Shown here: positions 14,615-25,700 of the stretch, one piece after another | How positions within the stretch are numbered: position 1 is the first letter of the stretch | Layout: each line of letters opens with the position of its first letter | From: Macrobrachium rosenbergii | Lineage: Eukaryota > Arthropoda > Malacostraca > Decapoda > Palaemonidae | DNA length: 64,000 bases | NCBI RefSeq assembly: GCF_040412425.1 | Contig: NC_089761.1 | Coordinates: 32,355,644-32,419,643 of the forward strand | Direction of reading: 5' to 3' | Notes under the pieces: generated by a model | Databases searched by the model: none | What the model was told of the DNA's origin: nothing | Seen by the model: only the letters and a program-made list of their open reading frames with translations | Translations under genes and position numbers: made by a program

Positions 14615-14865
14615 TGGGTATTACCGTCAGTGTACCTCTCACGATGCACCGTAAGCATTACTCAAGGTTCTTTGCAGCGTCCCTTCGGCCCCCTAGCTTC
14701 AACCCCCTTTCGTTTCTTTTACTGTATCTCCGTTCATAGTTGCTCTCTCTCTCTTCTCATCTTACTTTCCACCCTCTCCTAACAATTGTTTCAACATTAT
14801 TTAAATTTCTGACCTCATAGGTCCCGGCGCTTGGCCTTTGTCCTAAATTTTATATTCCAGATAAT
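14615..14865 (+). mobile_element. Dispersed ~330-bp SINE-like repeat, family 1
   Basis: It shares with at least nine other places in the window the ordered phrases GTCAGTGYACC, 'ggcattactcaaggttctttgc', GCGTCCCTTCGGCCCCTAGC, 'ttccatcttactttcc', 'accctctcctaacaattg' and CATAGGTCCCAGCGCTTGGCC. It ends near TATATTCCATTCC. No coding capacity is seen, so it is non-autonomous. Confidence 0.8.
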
Positions 14866-15359
14866 CTGGCAAATTTTATCTCTGGATAGGATCAACATTT
14901 TCACAGGTTATTTTTTTAGTCTTAAGATTACCGTAGAGTTGCTAAACATGTTTTAAGTTTGAGCACCTGGTGTCAGTTAAAATCAGCTCATTACCAGAGA
15001 AAATATTAGATCAAAAATTCTATCTTGAAGTTCTAAAGACGATTGAAGACTGTTCCTGTACTGATGTATAAGAACTAGTACAGACTCAAGAGCACTTCTT
15101 GAAGTTCGAGAGTTGAAAAGGGCCGGGTTATGTAACTAGTACGTAGGATTCTGTTTGATTGCTAACTCTCAAACAGTATAATTTCGGCAAATTATAAGCC
15201 ACTCATATGTTCATGTCAGTCTTCAGTCCTGCATCAAAGTTAATTGTTAGACAAAGTGAATAAATTGGTATTCATGCAGTAAGTGCACTTTTTAAAAGAA
15301 TGCAGAGAACCATTACAGTTGTAATTCCGTACAAGGGGTTAATTGCGTAAAACCCTTAG

Positions 15360-15662
15360 CCACGGTTCCGGTAGGAGGGTAGTACGGTCAGTGCATTTTG
15401 CGTGGTGCGCTGTAGGCATTACTTCCGGTTCTTTCCAGCTTCGTCCCCAAGCAGCAACGTTTTTCATTCCTTTTACTGTACCTCCGTTCATATTCGCTTC
15501 TGACTTTCCACCCTCTCTAGCAGTTTTTTCATAGTGCAACTTTTAAGTTTTCCTCCTGCTGCACTTTTCAAACCATCTTGCAGGCTATTTCTCTTTCAGC
15601 ATTGTATGACCCCGTAGGTCCCAGTGCTTGGCAGTTGGCCTAAATTCTATATTCCATTCCGT
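15360..15662 (+). mobile_element. Family 1 dispersed repeat
   Basis: A near full-length copy starting at GGTAGGAGGGTAGTACGGTC and ending TATATTCCATTCC, same orientation as the copy 500 bp upstream. Confidence 0.82.
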
Positions 15663-15922
15663 AGTCGCAGTGACGATCAAATGAGTCTTCGTTTGGCATC
15701 ACATTTTAATGGAGTTAAAACCACATTTTTTTGTACAATAAGTGGAGTTTTATTGCAGTATTTTTTCACAATATATTCAAAATGTCTAACCTTAAGAAAA
15801 AATTAAATTGGGGTATTATACAAAATTGTATAGAAGGCAAAACACAAATTTGTCACTCATTGTAAAACAAAATACGCAATGCACTGGGAATCACTCAATT
15901 TGCTAGGTAAAAAAACATGTAT

Positions 15923-15972
15923 TATATATATATATATATATAATACATATATATATATATATATATATATAA
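15923..15972. repeat. (TA)n microsatellite
   Basis: An interrupted TA tract. Flanking sequence 15663-16160 is AT-rich with no supported gene. Confidence 0.93.
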
Positions 15973-16199
15973 GGCCAATCATCATTACCTTCACAATGAA
16001 CAATTTTAATTTACTACTTTGTACTACCTATGTATACAGAATAGGAATTCTTCATTTCATGCCCATTTCTATAAAGGACGTGAAAATGTCTAAAAGCTAA
16101 ATCACAGTAAAACTCTATACAGATAGATTCTATGGCACGCCTGAATATATATAGAGGAGAATATTTATGAGTGAACAGTGCGGAAGTAGATATATAGAA

Positions 16200-16800
16200 A
16201 TAGGTGGGATTGCAGTGGGTGCTAACTTTTCTTGTGGTGTGGCTGTGTCTGTGAAGTTACCATCCCATACTCCTTTCCCCACCCCACTCCCACTTCCCAA
16301 CCCATCACATCACCTTTTATTTATTCCTTTCTTTCTTCTATATCCTTCCTCCCCTTTACAATAAGTGAGACTGTAGGGGTGTGTAAATATCATTGTGGTG
16401 TGGTTATTAACTTTGAAGTTACCGTCCCGTTGTAAACCGCCCCCCCCCCTCACCCCGCCTACCACTAACCAACCTATCACACCTAACTTTTACTTTACTT
16501 ATTTCTTTCTTCCTTCCTTATGTATCCTTTCTCCCCTTCACGATGAGTGAGACTGTAGTGGGTGTGTAAACTATCGTTGTGGTAAGGCTATTACTCCCAC
16601 TTCCCAACCCATCACAACTAAATTTTATTCTTCTTTGTGTCTTCCCTCCTTAGAACTTTCCTCCCCTTCGTAATAATTGAACGTAGTGGGTGTGTAAGCT
16701 TCCGTTGTGTCGTGGTTATTATTACTTAGAAAGTTACCATCCCATACTTAAACCCCGCCCCTTTCCCCCGTCCTCCCACTCCCCAACCCACCACAGCCAG
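16200..16800. repeat. ~180-bp diverged tandem repeat, about 3.5 copies
   Basis: Each copy runs from 'gtgggtgtgtaaactatcgttgtgg' through 'aagttaccatcccata', a C-rich stretch (CCCCACTCCCACTTCCCAAC), 'tttatttctttcttcc', to CTCCCCTTCACAATAAGTGAGA. The pyrimidine strand bias is strong. Confidence 0.75.
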
Positions 16801-17084
16801 CGTTGTTGCAAATTCTGATCATCAGCCGAGGGTCGTGAATATCGAGTGTTGCCGTCGACGTCTCAAAGTTATCGTAATTTTCTGCCGTAAATGTGAGTTT
16901 GTAAATTGTCTCTTAAAAGCTCTTTCGGCAGAGTGCACGGTCCCCTTTTGTTTAAAGTGCCGCAATGGTAATGTAAATGGCCCTGCACGACATTTGCTGG
17001 CAATGTGTGATTGAGTACAGATTGAGTTTAATGCACGCTGAGCTTCGGGTTGTGAATTTGGCGTCGGGGAATTTTGCAGAAATA

Positions 17085-17090
<6 letters not shown>

Positions 17091-17157
<67 letters not shown>

Positions 17158-17219
17158 AGCAAGTGTTCGCGCCTGTGTAAGAGAGAGAGATTGTGTGTGA
17201 GAGAGTGGGTGTGTGCGTG

Positions 17220-17277
<58 letters not shown>

Positions 17278-17354
17278 GTATGTGTGTTTGAGAGGGAGAT
17301 TTGTGTGTGTGAGAGAAGAGTTGTATGTGTGTAAGAGAGAGAGAGATTTGTGTT

Positions 17355-17420
<66 letters not shown>

Positions 17421-17431
17421 GTATGTGTGTG

Positions 17432-17466
<35 letters not shown>
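17091..17466. repeat. (GA)n and GT/GA compound microsatellites
   Basis: GA tracts at 17091-17155, 17224-17276, 17367-17418 and 17436-17466 are separated by short related 'gttgtatgtgtgt' and 'gatttgtgtgtgtg' segments, so the whole block appears to have expanded as a unit. Confidence 0.93.
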
Positions 17467-17468
<2 letters not shown>

Positions 17469-18004
17469 CCTTTTACTTACTTAAGCATTTATTGATATTT
17501 CTGGCTTGCTCAAGGGATTCTGAGCATAAACCTCATGCCAGTGTTTTAATCGCATTCTCCTACCACGATCATTTTAATGACGAAGTTGCACGACGTCGCA
17601 TTGGGTCTATTAAAACAGTTTTGTACGTGAATTACAAAAATTTTAATTACCGATTCTGAATGAGAAATTAAATTCGATTTCTGTGTCACTTGAACAAAAA
17701 AAAAAAAAAATCTTCAGACCTGTACTGAAAATTCATTGACACCAACCAGCTTCCTCGTTTTAACTGAGACTAGATCCTGGAATGCAATACTTTTGCCCAC
17801 TTTGACAAGATCTGACACTGCAACACTGTCGCGTGCAATCGAGCAGCCACTTTCCTCTCTGTAATAAAACATTCGGTTCTGTCACGCTATGGAAAACGAA
17901 CAGCGCAAAAATAAAATGATTTGCAAATATCTTGTCTGCGTCAGTGGGTGCCGTTTGTGTCATTGTCGTTTTGTGTCAGTCGTGGGGTCTTATGGTATAT
18001 TTAG

Positions 18005-18770
18005 GGAGTCGTCCTAGTATAAAAGTCCTAAGGCCTCCTGGTGTATTTCCGAAGGATTCTTGTTCTTGGTTTATGTCCTAAGGCCTCTTGGTAAATATCC
18101 TAAGGCCTCTTGATATACATATTTTAAGGCTTCTTGTTGTATGTCTTAAGGCCTCTTGGTATATATATTCTAAGGCCTCTTGGTATATATATTCTAAGGC
18201 CTCTTGGTATATATATTCTAAGGCCTCTTGGTATATGTCCTAAGGCCTCTTTGTATATATCATAAGGCCTCTTTGTGTATGTCCTAAGGTTTCTTGATAA
18301 ATATATTCTAAGGCCTCTTGGTATCTGTCCTAAGGCCTCTTTGTATAAGTCCTAAGGTCTCTTGATATATATATATAAGGCTTCTTGGCATCTGTCCTAA
18401 GGCCTCTTTGCATATATCCTAAGGCCTCTTTGTATATATCCTAAGGCCTCTTTGTATATGTCCTAAGGTCTCGATGTATATATTCTAAGGCCTCTTGGTA
18501 TCTGTCCTAAGGCCTCTTTGTATATGTCCTAAGGTCTCGATATATATAAAAGGCCTTCTGGTATCTGTCCTAAGGCCTCTTAGTATGTGTCCTAAGGCCT
18601 CTTAGTATCTGTCCTAAGGCCTCTTGGTATATGTCCTAAGGCCTCTCAGTATCTGTCCTAAGGCCTCTCAGTATCTGTCCTAAGGCCTCTCAGTATCTGT
18701 CCTAAGGCCTCTCAGTATCTGTCCTAAGGCCTCTTAATATCTGTCCTAAGGCCTCTTTGTATAATTTCCT
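18005..18770. repeat. 22-bp minisatellite (about 35 copies)
   Basis: The unit is close to GTCCTAAGGCCTCTTGGTAT plus two bases. The AAGGCCT palindrome is the most conserved part. The last third of the array is the most homogeneous. Confidence 0.92.
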
Positions 18771-18779
18771 GAGTCATAA

Positions 18780-19930
18780 AGCACGACAGTTTTATTTATA
18801 TTGCAAGACGGGAATCGGTGAATCCTTTTCCAAAGCATTTAAATAAAGTATGTACGTATAATCATTACACTTTACATTTGGAGAAATATCTTCTCCCATT
18901 TCTCCAGTACTAGAACGAAAATATATAATTTTGATTATAGATTTTTCGCAGCATTTGCGAATAAAATAAAACTTGCACTGAAGATTAAAGTTTAACATAA
19001 TTATTCCCTTCGCTGGGACCCCGAATAAGCGTAAGGTTTCAGTTTCCTTAATTAGCTGAAACACCTGAAAGAAATTAATCACTCAATCACAGAAACTTTA
19101 CTCAGGTACCTCTAGCAATGATGCATTCTCCATAGTCTTGGCTAAAGAATAATCGATGTCTTAACTGCCTAATGCGAGGGTATATACTTTCAAGATCATA
19201 CTGCTTGTATTTCACTTTCGAAGAGCAGTTCCTAAAATTATTAACATACCTGTAAAATACTTTTAAATTAATACTTTTTACCTCCCCAAAATCATAAGTA
19301 AATGCTGAATAATTTTATATTTCAGGGTTTTACCTGACCGATCTCCCAAAAACTGAATATCTTCGCCAGGTGATATAAAAGAGACCACTTCTAACACGAA
19401 TTTCATGAAATCCTTGGCCAGTATAGAGGCAACATTACGAGCCTGGAAGGTTTCTGTCACCTGGGAGAAAATTATCACTCAGTTATCAGTATCCTTCCAA
19501 AAGGATTAGGTTCTTGATTTCACGGTACTCATCAGCAGTGTCCTGCGAAGTTTGAATGTGGTTTAACTTGGCACCTGTATCTGTGCATGTTTGTTTTTGC
19601 GTTAGCAGGCTACACCAAGAACTGGGGAATAGAATTTCTTCAGTTTTAGTCTATATTTCCATCATGTGACATTTTCAAGAGGATTACCTTCCTGGGAGAA
19701 ATCAGTTCAAGTGTTTGACGAATTGGAACAGAGGGGAACTACTCAGTTCTTACGCCAACTCCTCCCAAAAGGTAATCATCTCGTAAGGAACCTTTAAAAT
19801 ATAAAACTGCCAAGTTTCGGTAAATTCTGATTAGCCTTTGATGAGGTATTGACTAACACGATCTCACACAATAACAGACTGTAATTTCCGGCTGTTTCCA
19901 TGTCCTTGCCGATACTACCCATCTTCGCCC
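18780..19930. other. Stretch with minus-strand open segments, gene status unclear
   Basis: On the minus strand three open segments follow one another: 19460-19282, 19249-19110 and 19064-18792. Each is preceded by a pyrimidine-rich AG (for example ttttctcccag| before 19460), and an AATAAA overlaps the last stop. The intervening 'introns' would be only 32 and 45 nt and the last junction breaks the phase. The predicted residues match no family known to me. This is best treated as chance, or as a decayed coding fragment. Confidence 0.2.
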
Positions 19931-19934
19931 AGCA

Positions 19935-20300
19935 AAAGTCTGACCAAGAGAAGTAGCAGCTCACTGAGTCTAGCCTTTCCATACCTTGCCGCCTCATTGC
20001 AAGAAAAAAAAAAAAAACTTTAGTCTCTCCAAGACAGCTCACTTGAGTCCAGTAGCCTTTTCGCAAAAAAACATTAGCCTCACCAAGATAGCTCACTGAG
20101 TCTAGTAGCCTTTTCACAAAAAAAAAAAAAAATAGTCTTCAAGACAGCTCACTGAGTCTAGTAGCCTTTTCACAAAAAAAATTAGCCTCCCCGAGACAGC
20201 TCTCTGAGCCTAGTAGCCGTTTCACAAAAAAACATTAGTCTCTCCAAGACAGCTCACTGAGTCCAGTAGCCTTTCCGCCGAAAACGCGAGTCTCTCCAAG
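19935..20300. repeat. ~52-bp minisatellite beside the galactosyltransferase stop codon
   Basis: About six copies contain AAGACAGCTCACTGAGTC, TAGTAGCCTTTTC, an A-run and TTAGTCTCTCC. The last partial copy ends about 18 nt from the stop codon at 20318. The array would therefore lie in the 3' UTR if the transcript extends this far. Confidence 0.88.
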
Positions 20301-20317
20301 AGCCCCACGGCCCATCA

Positions 20318-20491
20318 TCACCTCAGAGTCCTAGTCCCATAGTCGCTCGTGTCCCGGTCGAGTTTTTGGAAGGTATCCAAGCGATCCGAGTTGTAAGGAT
20401 TGACGATGTAGAGGAGGTAGTAGAGTAGGTACATCGTCGGAGCATCCACGTAGTGGAAGCTGATGACCTCGTCGCTCATCTCGGAGTAACC
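20318..20491 (-). CDS. C1GALT1: C1GALT1-like exon 6 (C-terminus, stop)
   Basis: It encodes GYSEMSDEVISFHYVDAPTM and YLLYYLLYIVNPYN, then a short polar tail. The stop TGA is at 20320-20318. SFHYVD is a hallmark near the C-terminus of the family. The acceptor is cctaccccag|. Confidence 0.9.
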   Translation of the reverse strand, partial: GYSEMSDEVISFHYVDAPTMYLLYYLLYIVNPYNSDRLDTFQKLDRDTSDYGTRTLR

Positions 20492-21229
20492 CTGGGGTAG
20501 GAGGAAAGGTAATGGTGAGTTGTTAACTGAACGACGTTAGGAGACGTAGTGATCGTTAGACTTAGGCAGTGATACATTTTAAATTAAAAAGCGTTGCTAA
20601 TTTACTTGGTACTAACAGAGACTAGGGTACATTTTAGTTAGAGAGAGCTGCTGTTTTACCAAATAGACCAGGATAAATTTTAGTTACAAAGAGCTACTGA
20701 TTTACAATACACTACCAACAGAGACTAGTGCTGAGAAAATATCTTGGTTTTGGCAAGCAAGAAGTTGGTTTGCTTGAAGTTGGTTTGTTTGATATATAAC
20801 AAATTTCAGTAAGATAAATATGAGAGTTCAGGAGTTGAATAGATTGCTATATTGTAGAAGGAAGAAGAATTAATGTCTAAGGCTACGATGTAATGCAAAA
20901 AAAAAAAAGAAAACTGCTATGTGTGCAACAGACAAGGATGATGATCAAGCTGGGGGTAAGAAATTGAAAAAAGTATTAATTTTTGCAAATTGGAAACAAG
21001 ATTGTTACTGAATACTTTAACACGGGGGCTGATAAATAAAAACATCAGTTTTAATTTATGAAGTAAATTTACTGGTAAGTTGGCGATGACTTTAGAAATG
21101 TATATAAATTTTTGAAAATAGGAAACAAGATTGTTACTAGATACTGTCACACGGGAGATAATTGATAAAAACATTGCATGGTTTGTGCTTGTTAAAGTAC
21201 CCAACCTTCGCATTAACTGAAAGAAAGAA

Positions 21230-21274
<45 letters not shown>

Positions 21275-22276
21275 CTAGCCCTCCGATCACTCACGAATTT
21301 GTAGGGAAACACGGACACCTTGTTGAGCCAGAAGTGAGCAATGCGATTGATTTTCCTGGGATCGACCAGTTGCTGGGGCGGGTAGACGTTGAACCTCTGG
21401 CGTTTCAGGCGGTCACGTGAGTCCAGGAACTCCACACCTGTTGCGTGTAAAGAGAATTTGAATTCTGGGGGTTTCAGTCGGTTAACCAGACGCGCGGAAC
21501 TGACTTCCAAGGGGTGGTACTTTGGCTTGTTATATTATAGTATCTACGCGTCACCTACTCCGAGGTGCTAGTACTAAACATGACGGAAACTCAATGGGAC
21601 GCCGCGTTTTAGTACTAGCCCCTTGGGTATCAGAGATATCGTTTATTAATGTAATTTGTCTACCACACGATATAGAAATGGGTGTATACAATACTCTGAA
21701 GAAGGTTGTTAGCCTTCATATGATAGGACAGTATATGAAGAGGTAAAAAAAAAGAAAATACTAGATAAATTGTTAGTAATGCAAAATCAGTGAGTGCAAA
21801 AGGCATTTCTTAATACCAAAAGACTATAGTTTTGTACTTGAAGACGCCATTCACCATTATATATCCTGGTATTCTGACTTAATTAAAATTAATTGAATGA
21901 AATGGAACAAATATGAAAATATAAACAAACCACTTCACGTGTCTCAATATAGAATCACGGTCTATACGGTGTATCTCGGTCCGGGAAGTAAAACATTTAT
22001 CCGCAAAATGGAGGTAACATTTGCTTGACCTTTCCACCACTAGTTTACTTTCCCAAACCCATGATAAACCTTTAAATAATTCTGTATTCTATCGATCTGG
22101 ACACCAGCCTCACTTACTCCTTTTCACTGTCTTAGGAAGCCGAAGTGTTTGGTTTTATAGCCTAAATTTCATGATTTATTCATTCGATGTTCAAAGTCAA
22201 AAGTTTTGAGATATGTATTTTATCGTTTCATCAAACTTTAAGCCCGTATTGAAATGTGCTCCTGTGTGCGTGTGTA

Positions 22277-22350
<74 letters not shown>

Positions 22351-22695
22351 TCAATCAGGGAGAGAGAGAGAATTTCAATCAGGTGAGGCAAGGATTACCC
22401 TGCCGAAACCCTATTTAAATAATGTCATTTATTGTTTTCTTCTCTCTCTTCTCTTTCTTCTTCTTTTCTTTCTCTCTCTCTCTCTCTCTCTGCCTGCTAC
22501 CCACCATAGTCAATTAACTACCTGGTATACAATTCATGCCTAAGTCAGCATACTGACAATGCATTTCACTGGACAATCTGATCCATCCTCGTCTTATAAT
22601 CACACCACAACAGAGAGAGAGAGAGAGAAAGAGAGAACTTCAGGTACACTTCTTGGTGTCTAAAGAGAAGACGTTCAATTTGCATCATACTTTAC

Positions 22696-22772
<77 letters not shown>

Positions 22773-25700
22773 ATTACCTAAATACGTGAGGCAGTCCGCC
22801 ATATTGACGTCCTCGTTCGTGCCCAGGTTCAGGTTCTCGTCACACGCCCTCGACCTGAGTCCTTCCTCCACGAGTTTCCTGACGGCGCCTCTGCTGAGGA
22901 CGTACCCGGCTCCCCCGTTGAGATAAGTTGACCCCTGTGGGTAGAATAGAATATAGAATTTAAAGAGAAATTCAGAAAAAGAAATGGTAGGGGTTGCAGC
23001 TACTGGCCCAAGGGATGTCGCAAAGAACCTCAAGTAATGCCTACTACAGTGCACTAACCTCAGCGCCCCCACCCCATGGGGTGATCCCTGGAGGTGGAAG
23101 AGAGAAGGCACTATTATCAGTATTATTAATATTCAGCGATGATAGTCATCGCTGGTCTTCCTATCATTGCTATCAATTGATTAAAACTGTTATCAGCAAC
23201 ATTATGGTATTCTGTGTTCTAATCATCATGGTTATAATGGTCGTTTTTGCTTTCATTATTTTTTGTCATCATCATCATCTTTGTCTTGGGTGCAGTGACG
23301 TAAATCCTTTTTGTTAAAGAAATCAAGCAGATGGAGACATATTTATTTTAACCCTCTTGCCTAATATAAGTTATAAATGTCATGATAAATATTTGTACGT
23401 ATAATTGCAATGACAAATATCTTTATACATTTTTTATTTTAATAACCGTGTTCTGGCCACTGAGGTATATTTATTGGAATTGGAAAACGAATATCGCCAA
23501 CACTTTATTTACGGACAATGTGATGATTTTCAGTTGTCTGTAAAAGAAAACTCTTGTGCCGGCTTTGTCTGTCCGTCCGCACTTTTTCTGTCCAGCCTCA
23601 GATCTTAAAAACTACTGAGGCTAGAGGGCTGCAAATTGGTATGTACAGTAGATCATCCACCCTCCAGTCATCCAACATACCAAATTGCAGCCCTCTAGCC
23701 TCAGTCATTTTTACTTTATCTAAGGTTAAAGTTAGCCATAATCGTGCATCTGGCAACGATATAGGACAGGCCACCACCGGTCCGTGGTTAAAGTTCCACG
23801 GGCCGCGGCTCATACAGCATTACACCGAGCCCACCAAAAGATAGATCTGTTTTCGGTGGCCTTAATTATACGATGTACAAAAAACTCGGTTGCGCCGTGT
23901 TTCTTCGGCTCAATTTTTTGCTTGTCCTTTCATTCAAACAATCCAATTTTTTATTCGCCACTGTTTGAAGGGAAAGGTCTGGACAGTGCTAGGAGTACAG
24001 GAATACACAATGGCAATACCAGCCTCCTTTGTGTGTGCTTTCCTGCTCCTTGAAAGCAGCGCCAGACTTTGGTTAAAGACGGTTTAATGACTCTTTTTTT
24101 TCAAGTGACCCAATATTTGCCTCCATTTCGTTAAAGAGGAAAGGTCTGGAAAATATTAGGAGCACGAAACAAATGCACAATGGCAATACAGAGTTGCTTT
24201 GTGTTGGCTTTTCTGCTCGTTTATCAATTAGGGGGGTTGGGGGGGAACTCTTGACTGCAAGTTATATATAGTTTATCTAGTTGCAAGTCACGCGCCTGAT
24301 GGAACCACTTGATAAGGAACCTTGTTGCAGATATGGGTTGATACCAAGTCAGGTAGATAAAGATTTAGTTTCTGAATGAATATGTGGTGAAATAGGATTA
24401 TATTTATTTTTATAAGCTGAATGACGTAAGAAAGGAGTGTCTAATGTGTGACTGCACCCCAGGGGGGGCGGGCTGTGTAGGACTGGGAAGGCCCCCAAAA
24501 TAGTAATTTATTGGTGGGGCTGAGAGACTTAGGACAAGCTATTGAGTAGCTTTTGTCCGTGGGAGCGTGGGAAGAATCAACACGACGGTATTCCGTCAAG
24601 CGTAGCACGATACTAATTATAGATAATGAGTATACATAGCCATGAATGTATAAGGAGCGAGTCCCCTTGGTGAAGTAGATGAATTGAATCGAATATAGAA
24701 TTTAGGCCAAATGCCAAGCACTGGGACTTATGAGGTCATTCAGCTCTGGAATGGAAATTGACAGTAAAAGGTCTGGAAGGTGTAACAGGAGGAAAACCTC
24801 AAAGCAGTTGCACTATGAATCAATTATTGTTAGGAGAGGGTGGAGGTTAAGATGGAAGAAAGAATATGAAGGGAGGTACAGTAAAAGGAACGAAAGGGGT
24901 TACAACTAGGTCCCGAAAGCACGCAGCAAAGAACCTTATAAGTAATGCCTACAGTCCACCACATGAGGTGCACTGACGGCACTAACCCCCTACGGGATTT
25001 GGTAGTTCTTCGTTGGGCGAGTCGGTAGAGTTGTGGGCTAGCACTCGCTAGGCCCGAGTTCGAGTCTCCGGCCGGCTAATGAAGAATTAGAGGAATTTAT
25101 TTCTGGTGATAGAAATTCATTTCTCGATATAATGTGGTTGGATTCACAATAAGCTTGGTCCCGTTGCTAAGTAACCAAATGGTTCTAGCCACGTAAAATA
25201 AGTCTAATCCTTCGGGCCACCCCTCTCTAGGAGAGCTGTTACTCAGCTCAGTGGTCTGGTAAAACTAAGGTATACTTAACTTTAACAGGGTTTGGTGGGG
25301 TAGTGCACCGTAGGCATTAGCTAAGATTCTTTGCGGCGTCCCTTTGGTACCTAGCTGCAACCCGTTCCATTCCTTTTTACTGTACCACCGATCATATTCT
25401 CTTTCTTCCATCCTACTTTCTACCCTCTCCTAAAAATTTTTACTGTTTCCCTTTCTGCGCTGAATCACCTCACCATAGGTACCAGCACTTGGCCTCTGGC
25501 GTGGATTTTTTATTCCATTCCATTCATATAAGGAGTGAATGGATATGTACCTAACTGGCCTTAGAGAAGAAAGGGTGACTGTGCTGAGTGACTGCAATGC
25601 AAAAGTAGTTGGTAGAGAAAGAGAAGGTTCTGTTGATGGGTTTGTTTGTCATTTCAGGAGGCAAAAAGATTTAAGAGGAGCATGTGAAAATAATATATAA

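Noticed and set aside
18792..19460. Three consecutive minus-strand open segments with good acceptors and a terminal AATAAA, looking like a small gene.
   Set aside because: Introns would be only 32 and 45 nt, the last junction breaks the phase, and the residues resemble no known family. Kept only as a low-confidence note.
25008..25080. tRNA-like sequence with A and B boxes.
   Set aside because: It is not a tRNA gene: the stems do not close and it continues into a SINE body.
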